NCBI GenBank assembly: GCA_002421645.1 | Contig: DIST01000032.1 | Location: 1 to 21,070, forward strand | Source: Flavobacterium sp. UBA6203 | GTDB taxonomy: Bacteria; Bacteroidota; Bacteroidia; Flavobacteriales; Flavobacteriaceae | Length of the DNA stretch: 21,070 nucleotides | Direction of reading: 5' to 3' | Part shown: piece by piece, positions 8,723 to 16,115 of the stretch | Position numbering within the stretch: position 1 is the first letter of the stretch | How the letters are laid out: each line of letters opens with the position of its first letter | Made by a program: the position numbers and the translations under genes | Notes under the pieces: generated by a model | Database searches by the model: none | What the model was told of the DNA's origin: nothing | The model's input: the letters and a program-made list of their open reading frames with translations, nothing else

Positions 8723-9199
8723 TTGAAAACTAATAAATCTTCATTTCCCTTAAAAGAAATCTATTCAAAGATGGAATATTATTGTTCTTATCAAGAACGT
8801 TGTTACAAGGAAGTAGAGGAAAAATTATTTTCGTTTTCTTTAAATACCTATGAAAAAGAGGGAATTCTGACCTATCTAATCGAAAATAATTTCATCAACG
8901 AGGAACGTTTTGCACAAAGTTTTGTCCGTGGTAAGCACAACTATAAATTTTGGGGTAAAAAGCGTATTGTGAACGAATTGAAGTTTCGAAATATCTCTTC
9001 TCGCATCATCACGATTGCCTTAAAAGAAATTTCAGAGAAAACGTATCTAGAAAACTTTCATCAGTTAGCCGAAAAACACTGGAACAGCATTACCGAACGA
9101 AAAGGTCAAAAGAAAAATAAAAAATTTGTCGATTTCTTACTTCGTAAAGGCTATGAAACGGGTTTGATTTATGAGAAGCTTAAGGAATTAGACAATTAG
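8723..9199 (+). CDS. recX: RecX family regulator of RecA
   Basis: A 158-residue, basic, all-helical cytoplasmic protein. RecX proteins bind RecA filaments and modulate strand exchange. Family marks are CSYQERCYKEVEEKL (21-35), LIENNFINEERFAQSFVRGK (52-71, a highly characteristic RecX segment), WGKKRIVNELKFRNIS (76-91) and the C-terminal FLLRKGYETGLIYEKL (138-153), which form the repeated three-helix units. The start is read as TTG at 8723. An in-frame stop lies 15 bases upstream, and the first ATG (codon 17) would cut into the first helix. The gene does not adjoin recA here. Its last codons (ELDN and the stop) lie inside the repeat block that follows, so the end of the protein appears to be written by the repeat. 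Confidence 0.88.
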   Translation: MKTNKSSFPLKEIYSKMEYYCSYQERCYKEVEEKLFSFSLNTYEKEGILTYLIENNFINEERFAQSFVRGKHNYKFWGKKRIVNELKFRNISSRIITIALKEISEKTYLENFHQLAEKHWNSITERKGQKKNKKFVDFLLRKGYETGLIYEKLKELDN

Positions 9200-9293
9200 A
9201 CAATGTGCCAATTATCAATGAGACAATGTGCTAATAAATAATTGACTCATTGACATATCGTCTTATTGACACATTGCCTTATTGACACATTAA
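9189..9293. repeat. Block of short direct and inverted repeats between recX and thiL
   Basis: AGACAATGTGC occurs at 9198-9208 and 9221-9231. CTTATTGACACATT occurs at 9262-9275 and 9278-9291 (period 16), preceded by a degenerate copy from about 9241. The two types are inverted relative to each other: 9224-9237 can pair with 9263-9276 over 12 of 14 positions. The block starts inside the end of recX and runs to the thiL promoter. It has no T-tract and is not an obvious terminator. Confidence 0.7.
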
Positions 9294-9304
9294 CCCTATC
9301 TTTG
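9273..9304 (+). promoter_or_regulatory. Promoter of thiL
   Basis: ATTG (9273-9276) is followed after 20 bases by TATCTTTG (9297-9304), an exact TAnnTTTG element. The ATG is only 12 bases past the element, so the transcript would have a leader of a few bases. The -33 box falls inside the last repeat units. Confidence 0.65.
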
Positions 9305-9316
9305 CAAAAAAAATCC

Positions 9317-10363
9317 ATGTTAGAAAATAAAGACCAATCAAGAACGAGTTTATCGCAATTGGGCGAATTTGGCTTAATTGAACACTTAACTAAAAACTTT
9401 ACTATCAGTCAAGAATCGACACTAAAAAGCATTGGTGACGATGGTGCGGTATTGAATTTTGGCGATAAAAAAGCGGTAATTTCAACCGATTTATTAGTCG
9501 AAGGCGTTCATTTTGATTTGGCTTATATGCCGTTAAAACACTTAGGATATAAAGCCGTTGTTGCGAATGTATCTGATATTTGTGCGATGAACGCAACTCC
9601 GACTCAAATTACGGTTTCGGTAGCAGTTTCGAATCGTTTTCCTTTAGAAGCTTTAGAAGAATTGTTTGAAGGCATTACGTTAGCTTCTAAAATTTACAAT
9701 GTCGATGTAATTGGTGGCGATACAACTTCTTCGCAAAAAGGATTAATTATTAGCATTACCGCAATTGGTGAAGCGAATTTAGAAGATATCGTTTACCGAA
9801 ATGGCGCTAAAGAAAATGATTTATTAGTAGTTTCAGGCGATATTGGTGCAGCTTATATGGGATTACAAGTGTTGGAACGCGAAAAACAAGTGTTTCAAGT
9901 AAATCCAAACAACCAACCGGTTTTAGATGATTATACGTATTTAATCGAACGTCAACTAAAACCAGAAGCTAGGACCGATATCAAGGAACTTTTGGCAAAA
10001 CTAGAAGTAAAACCTACGGCTATGATTGATATTTCGGATGGTTTATCATCGGAGATTTTACATTTGTGCAAACAAAGTAATGTAGGTTGTAATTTATATG
10101 AAGAGAAAATTCCGGTTGATCCACAGTTGATTAATGTGTGTGAAGAATTTAATTTAGACATCACAACCGTAGCATTAAGCGGTGGCGAAGATTACGAATT
10201 GCTTTTCACGATTAAAATGGAAGATTTTGACAAAATCAAAGGCAATCCAAATTTCACTGTTATCGGACACATGGTAGCGGCTACCGAAGGAAATCATTTA
10301 ATTACAAGAGCTAATACTAAGATTGCATTGAAAGCTAGAGGATGGAATGCACTTTCTGAATAG
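9317..10363 (+). CDS. thiL: Thiamine-monophosphate kinase
   Basis: A 348-residue ATP-dependent cytoplasmic kinase that turns thiamine monophosphate into thiamine diphosphate, the last step of vitamin B1 biosynthesis. Motifs of the PurM/SelD-like fold: IGDDGAV (39-45, metal-binding Asp pair), ISTDLLVEGVHF (55-66), NVSDICAMNATP (84-95), GGDTTSS (133-139), MIDISDGL (236-243) and SGGEDYELLF (288-297). The ATG at 9317 is preferred over an in-frame upstream start at 9266. The latter would place the promoter and repeat sequence inside the coding region, and the family begins near SLSQLGEFGLIEHL. No TPP riboswitch is visible upstream and no other thi gene is adjacent. It converges with glyS across a strong terminator and appears monocistronic. 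Confidence 0.95.
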   Translation: MLENKDQSRTSLSQLGEFGLIEHLTKNFTISQESTLKSIGDDGAVLNFGDKKAVISTDLLVEGVHFDLAYMPLKHLGYKAVVANVSDICAMNATPTQITVSVAVSNRFPLEALEELFEGITLASKIYNVDVIGGDTTSSQKGLIISITAIGEANLEDIVYRNGAKENDLLVVSGDIGAAYMGLQVLEREKQVFQVNPNNQPVLDDYTYLIERQLKPEARTDIKELLAKLEVKPTAMIDISDGLSSEILHLCKQSNVGCNLYEEKIPVDPQLINVCEEFNLDITTVALSGGEDYELLFTIKMEDFDKIKGNPNFTVIGHMVAATEGNHLITRANTKIALKARGWNALSE

Positions 10364-10367
10364 TTTA

Positions 10368-10390
10368 CAGTCGCAGTATTCAGTCTCAGT
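10368..10390. repeat. Short direct repeat downstream of thiL
   Basis: CAGTCGCAGT (10368-10377) and CAGTCTCAGT (10381-10390) differ at one position with period 13. They lie just past the thiL stop. A second simple repeat, TTTTTACTT, occurs at 10445-10453 and 10466-10474 on the other side of the terminator. Confidence 0.55.
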
Positions 10391-10410
10391 TTAAATAACT
10401 TTAGAAATAA

Positions 10411-10442
10411 AAACCCCGAATTTCATCTGAAATTCGGGGTTT
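10411..10442. terminator. Two-way intrinsic terminator between thiL and glyS
   Basis: A perfect 14-bp stem (10411-10424 with 10429-10442, core ACCCCGAATTTC) and loop ATCT. Runs of T follow the stem on both strands. It is placed between two converging genes. Confidence 0.9.
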
Positions 10443-10479
10443 ACTTTTTACTTTGAGCTTTTTCCTTTTTACTTCTCAA

Positions 10480-12021
10480 CTACATTTTCATCAACCAGTT
10501 TCTCATTGAAACTTCGTTGTTAATGATATCTCGTAATTCTGAAATTTTCACTCTGTCTTGTTGCATTGAATCTCTGTGACGAATCGTTACCGTTTCATCT
10601 TCTAATGTTTGATGATCAACTGTGATACAAAATGGAGTTCCTAAAGCATCTTGTCTTCTGTAGCGTCTTCCAACCGCATCTTTTTCATCATACGCTACGT
10701 TGAAATCCCATTTCAAATCATCGATAATTTTACGTGCTACTTCTGGTAAACCGTCTTTTTTAACCAATGGTAAAACGGCAGCTTTTGTTGGTGCTAAAAC
10801 AGAAGGTAAACGTAAAACTGTTCTTGTAGAACCGTCTTCTAAAACCTCTTCTTGTAACGAGTTTGAGAAAACCGCTAAGAACATCCTGTCTAAACCAACT
10901 GAAGTTTCTACCACATAAGGTGTGTAGTTTGAATTGGTATCGTTATCAAAATATTGTAATTTTTTACCTGAGAATTGTTCGTGCGCTTTCAAATCGAAAT
11001 CGGTTCTCGAGTGAATCCCTTCTAATTCTTTGAATCCGAATGGGAAGTTGAATTCGATATCAGCTGCAGCGTTCGCATAATGCGCTAATTTTTCATGGTC
11101 GTGAAAGCGATAGTTTTCTTTTCCTAAACCAAGTGATTGATGCCAAGCTAAACGTGTCGTTTTCCAGTATTCGTACCATTTCATTTCTTCTCCTGGCTTC
11201 ACAAAAAACTGCATTTCCATTTGTTCAAATTCACGCATACGGAAGATAAATTGTCTTGCCACAATTTCATTTCTAAACGCTTTTCCGGTTTGAGCAATTC
11301 CAAAAGGAATTTTCATACGACCTGTTTTTTGAACGTTTAAAAAGTTTACGAAAATACCTTGAGCCGTTTCTGGACGAAGATATAAATCCATTGCGTTTTC
11401 AGCAGAAGCACCTAATTTAGTTCCGAACATTAAGTTGAATTGCTTTACATCGGTCCAATTTTTAGAACCGCTTTCTGGACAAGCAATTTCTAATTCTTCA
11501 ATTAAGGCTTTAACATCGGCAAGATTTTCTGTCTCTAAAGAACGCGCCATTCTTTCTAGAATTTCCTTCTTTTTAGCCAAATATTCCATCACACGTGGAT
11601 TCGTTGTTTTGTATTGTTCTTCATCAAATGAAGCACCAAAACGCTCACGTGCTTTGTCGATTTCTTTTTGTGCTTTTTGATTTAATTTTTCGGCATAATC
11701 CTCAATTAAAACATCGGCACGGTATCTTTTTTTAGAATCTTTATTGTCGATTAATGGATCGTTAAAGGCATCAACGTGTCCAGAAGCTTTCCAAGTAGTT
11801 GGATGCATTAAAATTGCAGCGTCTAATCCTACAATATTTTCGTGCATTTGCACCATCGATTGCCACCAGTATTCACGGATGTTTTTCTTTAACTCCACAC
11901 CATTTTGCGCATAGTCATATACTGCGCTTAAACCATCGTAAATTTCGCTTGACGGAAAAATAAATCCGTATTCTTTTGCATGCGAAACTACATTCTTAAA
12001 AATATCATCTTGTTTTGCCAT
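10480..12021 (-). CDS. glyS: Glycine--tRNA ligase, single-chain dimeric type
   Basis: A 513-residue cytoplasmic class IIa aminoacyl-tRNA synthetase that charges tRNA-Gly. It is the single-polypeptide (eukaryote/archaea/Bacteroidota-type) enzyme, not the bacterial alpha/beta form. The N-terminus YGFIFPSSEIYDG (18-30) is typical. RPETAQGIFVNF (216-227) leads into motif 2, FRNEIVARQFIFRMREFEQME (249-269), and VGLDRMFLAVF (375-385) is motif 3. The anticodon-binding domain occupies about 412-513, with GRRYRRQDALGTPFCITVDH (451-470). The length fits the family. A membrane protein of unknown function lies 63 bases upstream in the same direction. A promoter element sits almost on the start codon, so glyS probably has its own transcript. 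No T-box is seen. Confidence 0.97.
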   Translation of the reverse strand: MAKQDDIFKNVVSHAKEYGFIFPSSEIYDGLSAVYDYAQNGVELKKNIREYWWQSMVQMHENIVGLDAAILMHPTTWKASGHVDAFNDPLIDNKDSKKRYRADVLIEDYAEKLNQKAQKEIDKARERFGASFDEEQYKTTNPRVMEYLAKKKEILERMARSLETENLADVKALIEELEIACPESGSKNWTDVKQFNLMFGTKLGASAENAMDLYLRPETAQGIFVNFLNVQKTGRMKIPFGIAQTGKAFRNEIVARQFIFRMREFEQMEMQFFVKPGEEMKWYEYWKTTRLAWHQSLGLGKENYRFHDHEKLAHYANAAADIEFNFPFGFKELEGIHSRTDFDLKAHEQFSGKKLQYFDNDTNSNYTPYVVETSVGLDRMFLAVFSNSLQEEVLEDGSTRTVLRLPSVLAPTKAAVLPLVKKDGLPEVARKIIDDLKWDFNVAYDEKDAVGRRYRRQDALGTPFCITVDHQTLEDETVTIRHRDSMQQDRVKISELRDIINNEVSMRNWLMKM

Positions 12022-12025
12022 AGTG

Positions 12026-12033
12026 CAAAAGTA
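12026..12033 (-). promoter_or_regulatory. -7 promoter element of glyS
   Basis: TACTTTTG on the minus strand fits TAnnTTTG and ends four bases before the glyS ATG. If used, the mRNA would be leaderless or nearly so. The -33 region has TTTT in place of TTTG. Confidence 0.5.
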
Positions 12034-12084
12034 AAAATAGGAATGAAATAAAGAAAAGAAATTAGAGAATAAAAACGAGAATTG

Positions 12085-12861
12085 TTAATATTCGAAAACA
12101 GAAGTACCAATTTTAACGAAATCGTGATAAATGTTAATTTTATATTTGCCTCTAATTGTCTTTTTTTGCTCTAAATCAACATAAGTACAAACATCGGTAT
12201 CTTGCCTTTGATAATTAGCGCTTACAGAAGCGCTGTATTGAAGTTTAATATTGTTCTCTGATTCAACGTAGGTGTTGTCTGATGAAATAATTTGATTTTT
12301 AGGATTTACAACCTGAACAAATATGATTTTATTTCCAGTCTTAACAAATTGGTTTTCTTGTAACGTGAAACAAACTCTTAACTGTTGAATTTTTGGCTCT
12401 CGCAAATTATAACTTTCTGAATAGATTTTAACTCCTTTTGCATTAACATTTAAAGCATTAAGACAGTCAATTTTTAACAAAGTTCTAGCATTAGAGTCTG
12501 TATTGTTTTTAAAGGATTTATCAACAATAATAGACTCCCCAATTTGTTGTTCTTTGGTAAAAAACATTATTGAGTCATCAACAGATTTAAATTTAGATGC
12601 ATTTTTAAAAGATTCAGAGTTTATTAACTTTATTTCTTGACTGAATCTGATACTATCTGCTTTGTTCTTTATACTTACAGAATCATATTTATAAAGAATT
12701 TCTGTTAATTGACTTTCTAGTACTTTATTTTCTAATTCAGAACTATCCATGTAGTCTTTAAAATCAATCGAAACCTTGTAATATTTGACACCTAGAAACA
12801 AAGAAATAAGCATTAAAAAAATGATACTTACTTTTAGTGTTTTATTTTTTTTAAGCGCCAT
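12085..12861 (-). CDS. Membrane-anchored protein of unknown function with coiled-coil stalk
   Basis: A 258-residue protein that I do not recognise as a named family. It has a basic N-terminus (KKNKTLK) and one transmembrane segment (about 10-27). A charged, helix-favouring stretch follows (about 38-115, likely coiled coil). The C-terminal domain (about 125-258) has alternating beta-type strands, including QQLRVCFTLQENQFVKTGNK (159-178), IIFVQVVNPKNQII (179-192) and GKYKINIYHDFVKIGTSVF (238-256). Flavobacterial genomes carry similar one-TM proteins with a CFTVAENE-like strand, sometimes labelled ParA-like; I see no Walker motif here, so that label would be wrong. The topology suggests a periplasmic beta domain on a stalk. 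It is divergent from comF (60-base gap) and 63 bases upstream of glyS. A role in either pathway cannot be claimed. Confidence 0.8.
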   Translation of the reverse strand: MALKKNKTLKVSIIFLMLISLFLGVKYYKVSIDFKDYMDSSELENKVLESQLTEILYKYDSVSIKNKADSIRFSQEIKLINSESFKNASKFKSVDDSIMFFTKEQQIGESIIVDKSFKNNTDSNARTLLKIDCLNALNVNAKGVKIYSESYNLREPKIQQLRVCFTLQENQFVKTGNKIIFVQVVNPKNQIISSDNTYVESENNIKLQYSASVSANYQRQDTDVCTYVDLEQKKTIRGKYKINIYHDFVKIGTSVFEY

Positions 12862-12921
12862 GTTAATTTTTTTATATAAATTTATTTAAAAATGTTAATG
12901 CTTTTATAATTAATCGATAAA

Positions 12922-13605
12922 ATGCTAAAATATCTGATAAACTTGATTTTCCCAAAACTATGCTTTGGCTGTAATTCGTTACTACTAAATAATGAATCTA
13001 TTCTATGTAGCAAATGCATTCATGATATGCCCTTCACACTACATCATCTTTTAGACAACAATGATACAACAAAAAAATTTTATGGCATAATACCAATAGA
13101 ATTTGGTTCTTCAATGTTATATTTTCATCAAAATGGTATAGTTCAAAATCTAATTCATAATCTAAAATACAAAAACCAACAACAGATTGGTGGTTTTCTT
13201 GGAAAATTATATTCTGAAGATTTAAAATCGGTTACTAAAATAAAAACAATATCAGAAATTATCCCTGTTCCACTTCATAAGAAAAGACTTGAAGAACGGG
13301 GTTATAATCAAATTACTACTTTCTGTGAAGCATTATCTAATGAACTAAAGATACCTCTTAACAACTCATTATTGTACAGAAATTATTATTCTAAAACACA
13401 AACAAAAAAAGATAAAGAAGCTAGAAAAGAGGTTAGTAATGCCTTATTTGATTTGCATTATACAGAAAAAGATCACAACAAACACTTTTTACTAGTAGAT
13501 GATGTAATAACTTCTGGCTCAACCCTTGAAGCTTGTGCAAGAACTTTGCTAAAAATACCAAATACTAAGGTTAGTATAATAACTATTGCCTACACAATCT
13601 CATAA
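12922..13605 (+). CDS. comF: ComF family phosphoribosyltransferase-like protein
   Basis: A 227-residue cytoplasmic protein. A four-cysteine zinc-binding motif lies at the N-terminus (C14-x2-C17 and C29-x2-C32), followed by a phosphoribosyltransferase fold. IPVPLHKKRLEERGYNQ (114-130) is a hallmark of the ComF/GntX family, and LLVDDVITSGSTLEAC (190-205) is the PRPP-binding loop. In naturally competent bacteria ComF is needed for internalised single-stranded DNA handling; in others its role is unclear. The length matches the family, and no other competence genes lie next to it. The next gene follows 69 bases after its stop on the same strand. Confidence 0.9.
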   Translation: MLKYLINLIFPKLCFGCNSLLLNNESILCSKCIHDMPFTLHHLLDNNDTTKKFYGIIPIEFGSSMLYFHQNGIVQNLIHNLKYKNQQQIGGFLGKLYSEDLKSVTKIKTISEIIPVPLHKKRLEERGYNQITTFCEALSNELKIPLNNSLLYRNYYSKTQTKKDKEARKEVSNALFDLHYTEKDHNKHFLLVDDVITSGSTLEACARTLLKIPNTKVSIITIAYTIS

Positions 13606-13674
13606 AAATTAGCAAAAATTGTATGTTTACACTAAATATAGTTGTTATTTTGTGGTTTGCAATTATTTGAAACA

Positions 13675-15273
13675 ATGACAAATTTTAAAAACATATCTAT
13701 TTTACTAGCTAGCTTATTATTAATAAATTGTGCCAAAAGAACAACTATTTCAGGAGGTGACAAAGATACTATAGCACCCAAAATAATAAATAGTCTACCC
13801 AAAAACTTTAGCACTAATTTCGAAGGAAATGAGATTAAAATAACTTTTGATGAACTCATTAAAGTAAAAGACATAAATAAACAATTAATTATTTCACCTC
13901 CCATGAAAAAGCAACCTATAATTGTACCTCAAGGGAGTGCCAGTAAATTTATTTCAATTAAAATTTTAGACACATTACAACCTAACACAACCTATAGTTT
14001 CAATTTTGGGCAAAGTATTACTGACAATAATGAGGGAAATCCATTCTCGCAATTTAAATATGTTTTTTCTACAGGAAATATGTTAGATTCTTTATCAATT
14101 GTAGGAAAAATCAAAGACGCATATAATCAAAAACCTGATAATTTTGTTAGCGTGATGTTATATGACGCCAAAACATTTACCGACTCAACAGTATACAAAG
14201 AAAATCCATTGTACATTACTAACACTTTAGATAGTTTAAAAGAATTTTCTTTAGAAAATCTGAAAGAAGGTTCGTATAAAATTATTGCACTAAAAGAAAA
14301 AACAAACAACAACAAGTTTAACACTGATACTGACAAAATAGGCTTCATTGAAAGCACCATCACAATCCCATCTTCTGAAACGATTGAATTAGAACTTTTC
14401 CAAGAAAAACAGGCTTTTAAGGCCGAAAAACCAACTCAAGAAAGCAACAATAAATTATTTATGGGATTTAAAGGAGATATTAAAAATTCTACAATTACTG
14501 CCTCTTATGGAAATAAAGAAATTCCAATTAAAGTAAGTAAATTCCCTGTAAAAAATAAAGACTCTGTTCAGATTTTTTATCCAAATATTAAAATGGACTC
14601 CATACAAATTTCTGTTTCTAATGATAATTACAATAAAACATTCAGTTCAAAGCTAAAAACACTTAAAATTACCGACAGCCTTAAACTAGAAAATAAAACT
14701 GGAAATGTATTGGCTTTTAGAGAATCTTTTAAAATTAAAACTAATACTCCAATTTTGAATATTGATGAATCTAAAATATCAATTAAAAACAAAGATTCTA
14801 TTCCTGTAAAATTCAGCACAAAATATTTAGATTTTGAACAAGAGATAACATTTGATTTTAAAAAGGAAGAAAATCAAAAATACGTCTTGAATATCCTTCC
14901 AGGTGCAATTAAGGACTTTTATGAAACAACTAATGATTCATTAAAATATGTTTGTGAAACAAAACAACTAGCCGATTATGGAAATTTAAAAATAAATTTA
15001 ATAAATGTTAAACGCTTCCCCATAATTGTTGAACTTTTAATTAAAGATGAAGTGGTTTATAAAATGAATTCTAATAGTCTTACGAGTTTTTATTTTGAAA
15101 CCATTGAGCCTAACCTATATACTATTAGAATTATTTATGACGATAACGCTAATAATGAATGGGATACCGGTAACTACTTAGCAAAAAAACAAGCTGAACA
15201 AATTATTTACTTCCCAAAAGAAATTGACGTTAGAGCGAATTGGGATGTAGAACAAGATTTTATTTTGGACTAG
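13675..15273 (+). CDS. Lipoprotein with N-terminal Big_5 (Ig-like) domain
   Basis: A 532-residue exported protein. The ATG at 13675 gives a lipoprotein signal peptide with a hydrophobic core (ISILLASLLL) and lipobox LINC (16-19), so C19 would be the lipid-modified residue; the Asn at -1 is unusual but tolerated in Bacteroidota. An in-frame ATG 33 bases upstream would spoil this signal and is not chosen. No acidic residues follow the Cys (AKRTT), arguing against the surface-export signal and for the periplasmic face. A Big_5 domain covers about 25-125, with SGGDKDTIAPKI, ITFDELIKV and NTTYSFNFGQSITDNNEGNP. The rest is a series of beta-rich segments to a C-terminal domain with DDNANNEWDTGNY (about 490-502). 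Function unknown; widely present in flavobacteria. Its stop codon interlocks with that of the converging nitrilase gene. Confidence 0.85.
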   Translation: MTNFKNISILLASLLLINCAKRTTISGGDKDTIAPKIINSLPKNFSTNFEGNEIKITFDELIKVKDINKQLIISPPMKKQPIIVPQGSASKFISIKILDTLQPNTTYSFNFGQSITDNNEGNPFSQFKYVFSTGNMLDSLSIVGKIKDAYNQKPDNFVSVMLYDAKTFTDSTVYKENPLYITNTLDSLKEFSLENLKEGSYKIIALKEKTNNNKFNTDTDKIGFIESTITIPSSETIELELFQEKQAFKAEKPTQESNNKLFMGFKGDIKNSTITASYGNKEIPIKVSKFPVKNKDSVQIFYPNIKMDSIQISVSNDNYNKTFSSKLKTLKITDSLKLENKTGNVLAFRESFKIKTNTPILNIDESKISIKNKDSIPVKFSTKYLDFEQEITFDFKKEENQKYVLNILPGAIKDFYETTNDSLKYVCETKQLADYGNLKINLINVKRFPIIVELLIKDEVVYKMNSNSLTSFYFETIEPNLYTIRIIYDDNANNEWDTGNYLAKKQAEQIIYFPKEIDVRANWDVEQDFILD

Positions 15274-16034
15274 CGAATATTAAAATCGTCTCTATCATTC
15301 AAAAAATTAAATTTTATTCTAGCATCATTTTGAGCGATTTTATCTAATTCAAAGATAAAAACACCTAACTCATTTTCGCAGTCCACAATTGTATTTCCTA
15401 AAAAGTCAATAGCTTGAGAATGTCCAGGATATTCTAAATGGTTGGCGTCTTCACCTATTCTATTTACGCCAATGGTGTAGCACATGTTTTCTATGGCACG
15501 TGCTTTTATCAAGGCATCCCAAGCATTAATTCGTGGTTTTGGCCAATTGGCAACATACAATAACAAATCATAATTTTCAACATTTCGAACAAAAACCGGA
15601 AAACGCAAATCGTAGCAAATTTGCAGGCAAATATTCCAATTGTTATAATTTACAATTACTTTTTCAGTTCCTTTTTTGTACACTTTTTCCTCTCCCGCTA
15701 AGGTAAACAAATGACGTTTATTATAAAACTGCACTTCGCCAGATGGAAAAATAAACACCATTCGGTTGTAGAAATTTTCATCTTCTTTGATGACTAAACT
15801 TCCTGTAATAGCACACGTTTTCTTTTTAGCCAAATCTTTTAGCCAAGCCATGGTTTCGCCTTCCATAGTTTCGGCAACAGCTGATGGATTCATAGTAAAA
15901 CCAGAAGTGAACATTTCGGGTAAAACAAATAAATCAAACGATTCGTCTTCATTTAAAAAATATTCTTCTATGAATTTTCGATTTACTATTGGGTTTTCCC
16001 AAGCTAATTTGGTTTGAAAAAGTGCTACTTTCAT
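15270..16034 (-). CDS. Omega-amidase / nitrilase superfamily hydrolase (YafV-like)
   Basis: A 254-residue cytoplasmic C-N hydrolase. The catalytic triad is visible: E40 in LPEMFTSGF, K106 in YNKRHLFTLAGEE, and C140 in QICYDLRFPVF. The second conserved Glu is E115 or E116. ANWPKPR (162-168) and the ENMCYTIGVNRIGED stretch (182-196) are as in YafV-type omega-amidases, which deaminate 2-oxoglutaramate and 2-oxosuccinamate (glutamine/asparagine transamination products) as metabolite repair. The length fits E. coli YafV (256). The ATG at 16034 is chosen; an in-frame start 42 bases upstream would add a non-conserved tail and overlap the promoter-like sequence. The converging Big_5 gene overlaps the end by four bases. 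Confidence 0.9.
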   Translation of the reverse strand: MKVALFQTKLAWENPIVNRKFIEEYFLNEDESFDLFVLPEMFTSGFTMNPSAVAETMEGETMAWLKDLAKKKTCAITGSLVIKEDENFYNRMVFIFPSGEVQFYNKRHLFTLAGEEKVYKKGTEKVIVNYNNWNICLQICYDLRFPVFVRNVENYDLLLYVANWPKPRINAWDALIKARAIENMCYTIGVNRIGEDANHLEYPGHSQAIDFLGNTIVDCENELGVFIFELDKIAQNDARIKFNFLNDRDDFNIR

Positions 16035-16058
16035 CAGATTTGAATTTGGTTTAAAAAT

Positions 16059-16091
16059 ACAAAAAAACGCATCCAAATAAATGAATGCGTT
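16059..16091 (-). terminator. Intrinsic terminator of the sdhCAB operon
   Basis: Read on the minus strand, AACGCATTC (16091-16083) pairs with GGATGCGTT (16074-16066), 9 bp with one G-T pair and an 8-base loop. A run of seven T follows. It lies 24 bases past the sdhB stop. Confidence 0.8.
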
Positions 16092-16115
16092 TTATTATTT
16101 TGAAGTTTCAATGAA

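Noticed and set aside
8771..9199. Shorter RecX starting at the internal ATG
   Set aside because: It would remove much of the first conserved helix leading to CSYQERC. The TTG at 8723 gives the expected family length.
9189..9293. CRISPR array
   Set aside because: The repeat units are only 11-16 bases, have no regular unique spacers, occur in both orientations, and no cas gene is near.
9266..9316. Upstream start extending ThiL by 17 residues
   Set aside because: The extension would be encoded by repeat sequence and the promoter element, and its residues do not resemble the ThiL N-terminus.
9200..9316. TPP riboswitch in front of thiL
   Set aside because: The gap holds only the short repeats and the promoter. 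The conserved THI-box core was not found and the predicted leader is too short to hold it.
12022..12084. T-box or other leader control of glyS
   Set aside because: The gap is 63 bases of A/T-rich sequence with no T-box word or terminator hairpin.
13642..13674. Upstream ATG for the Big_5 lipoprotein
   Set aside because: It would put charged and aromatic residues in front of the signal peptide and move the lipobox away from the N-terminus. The ATG at 13675 gives a standard lipoprotein signal.
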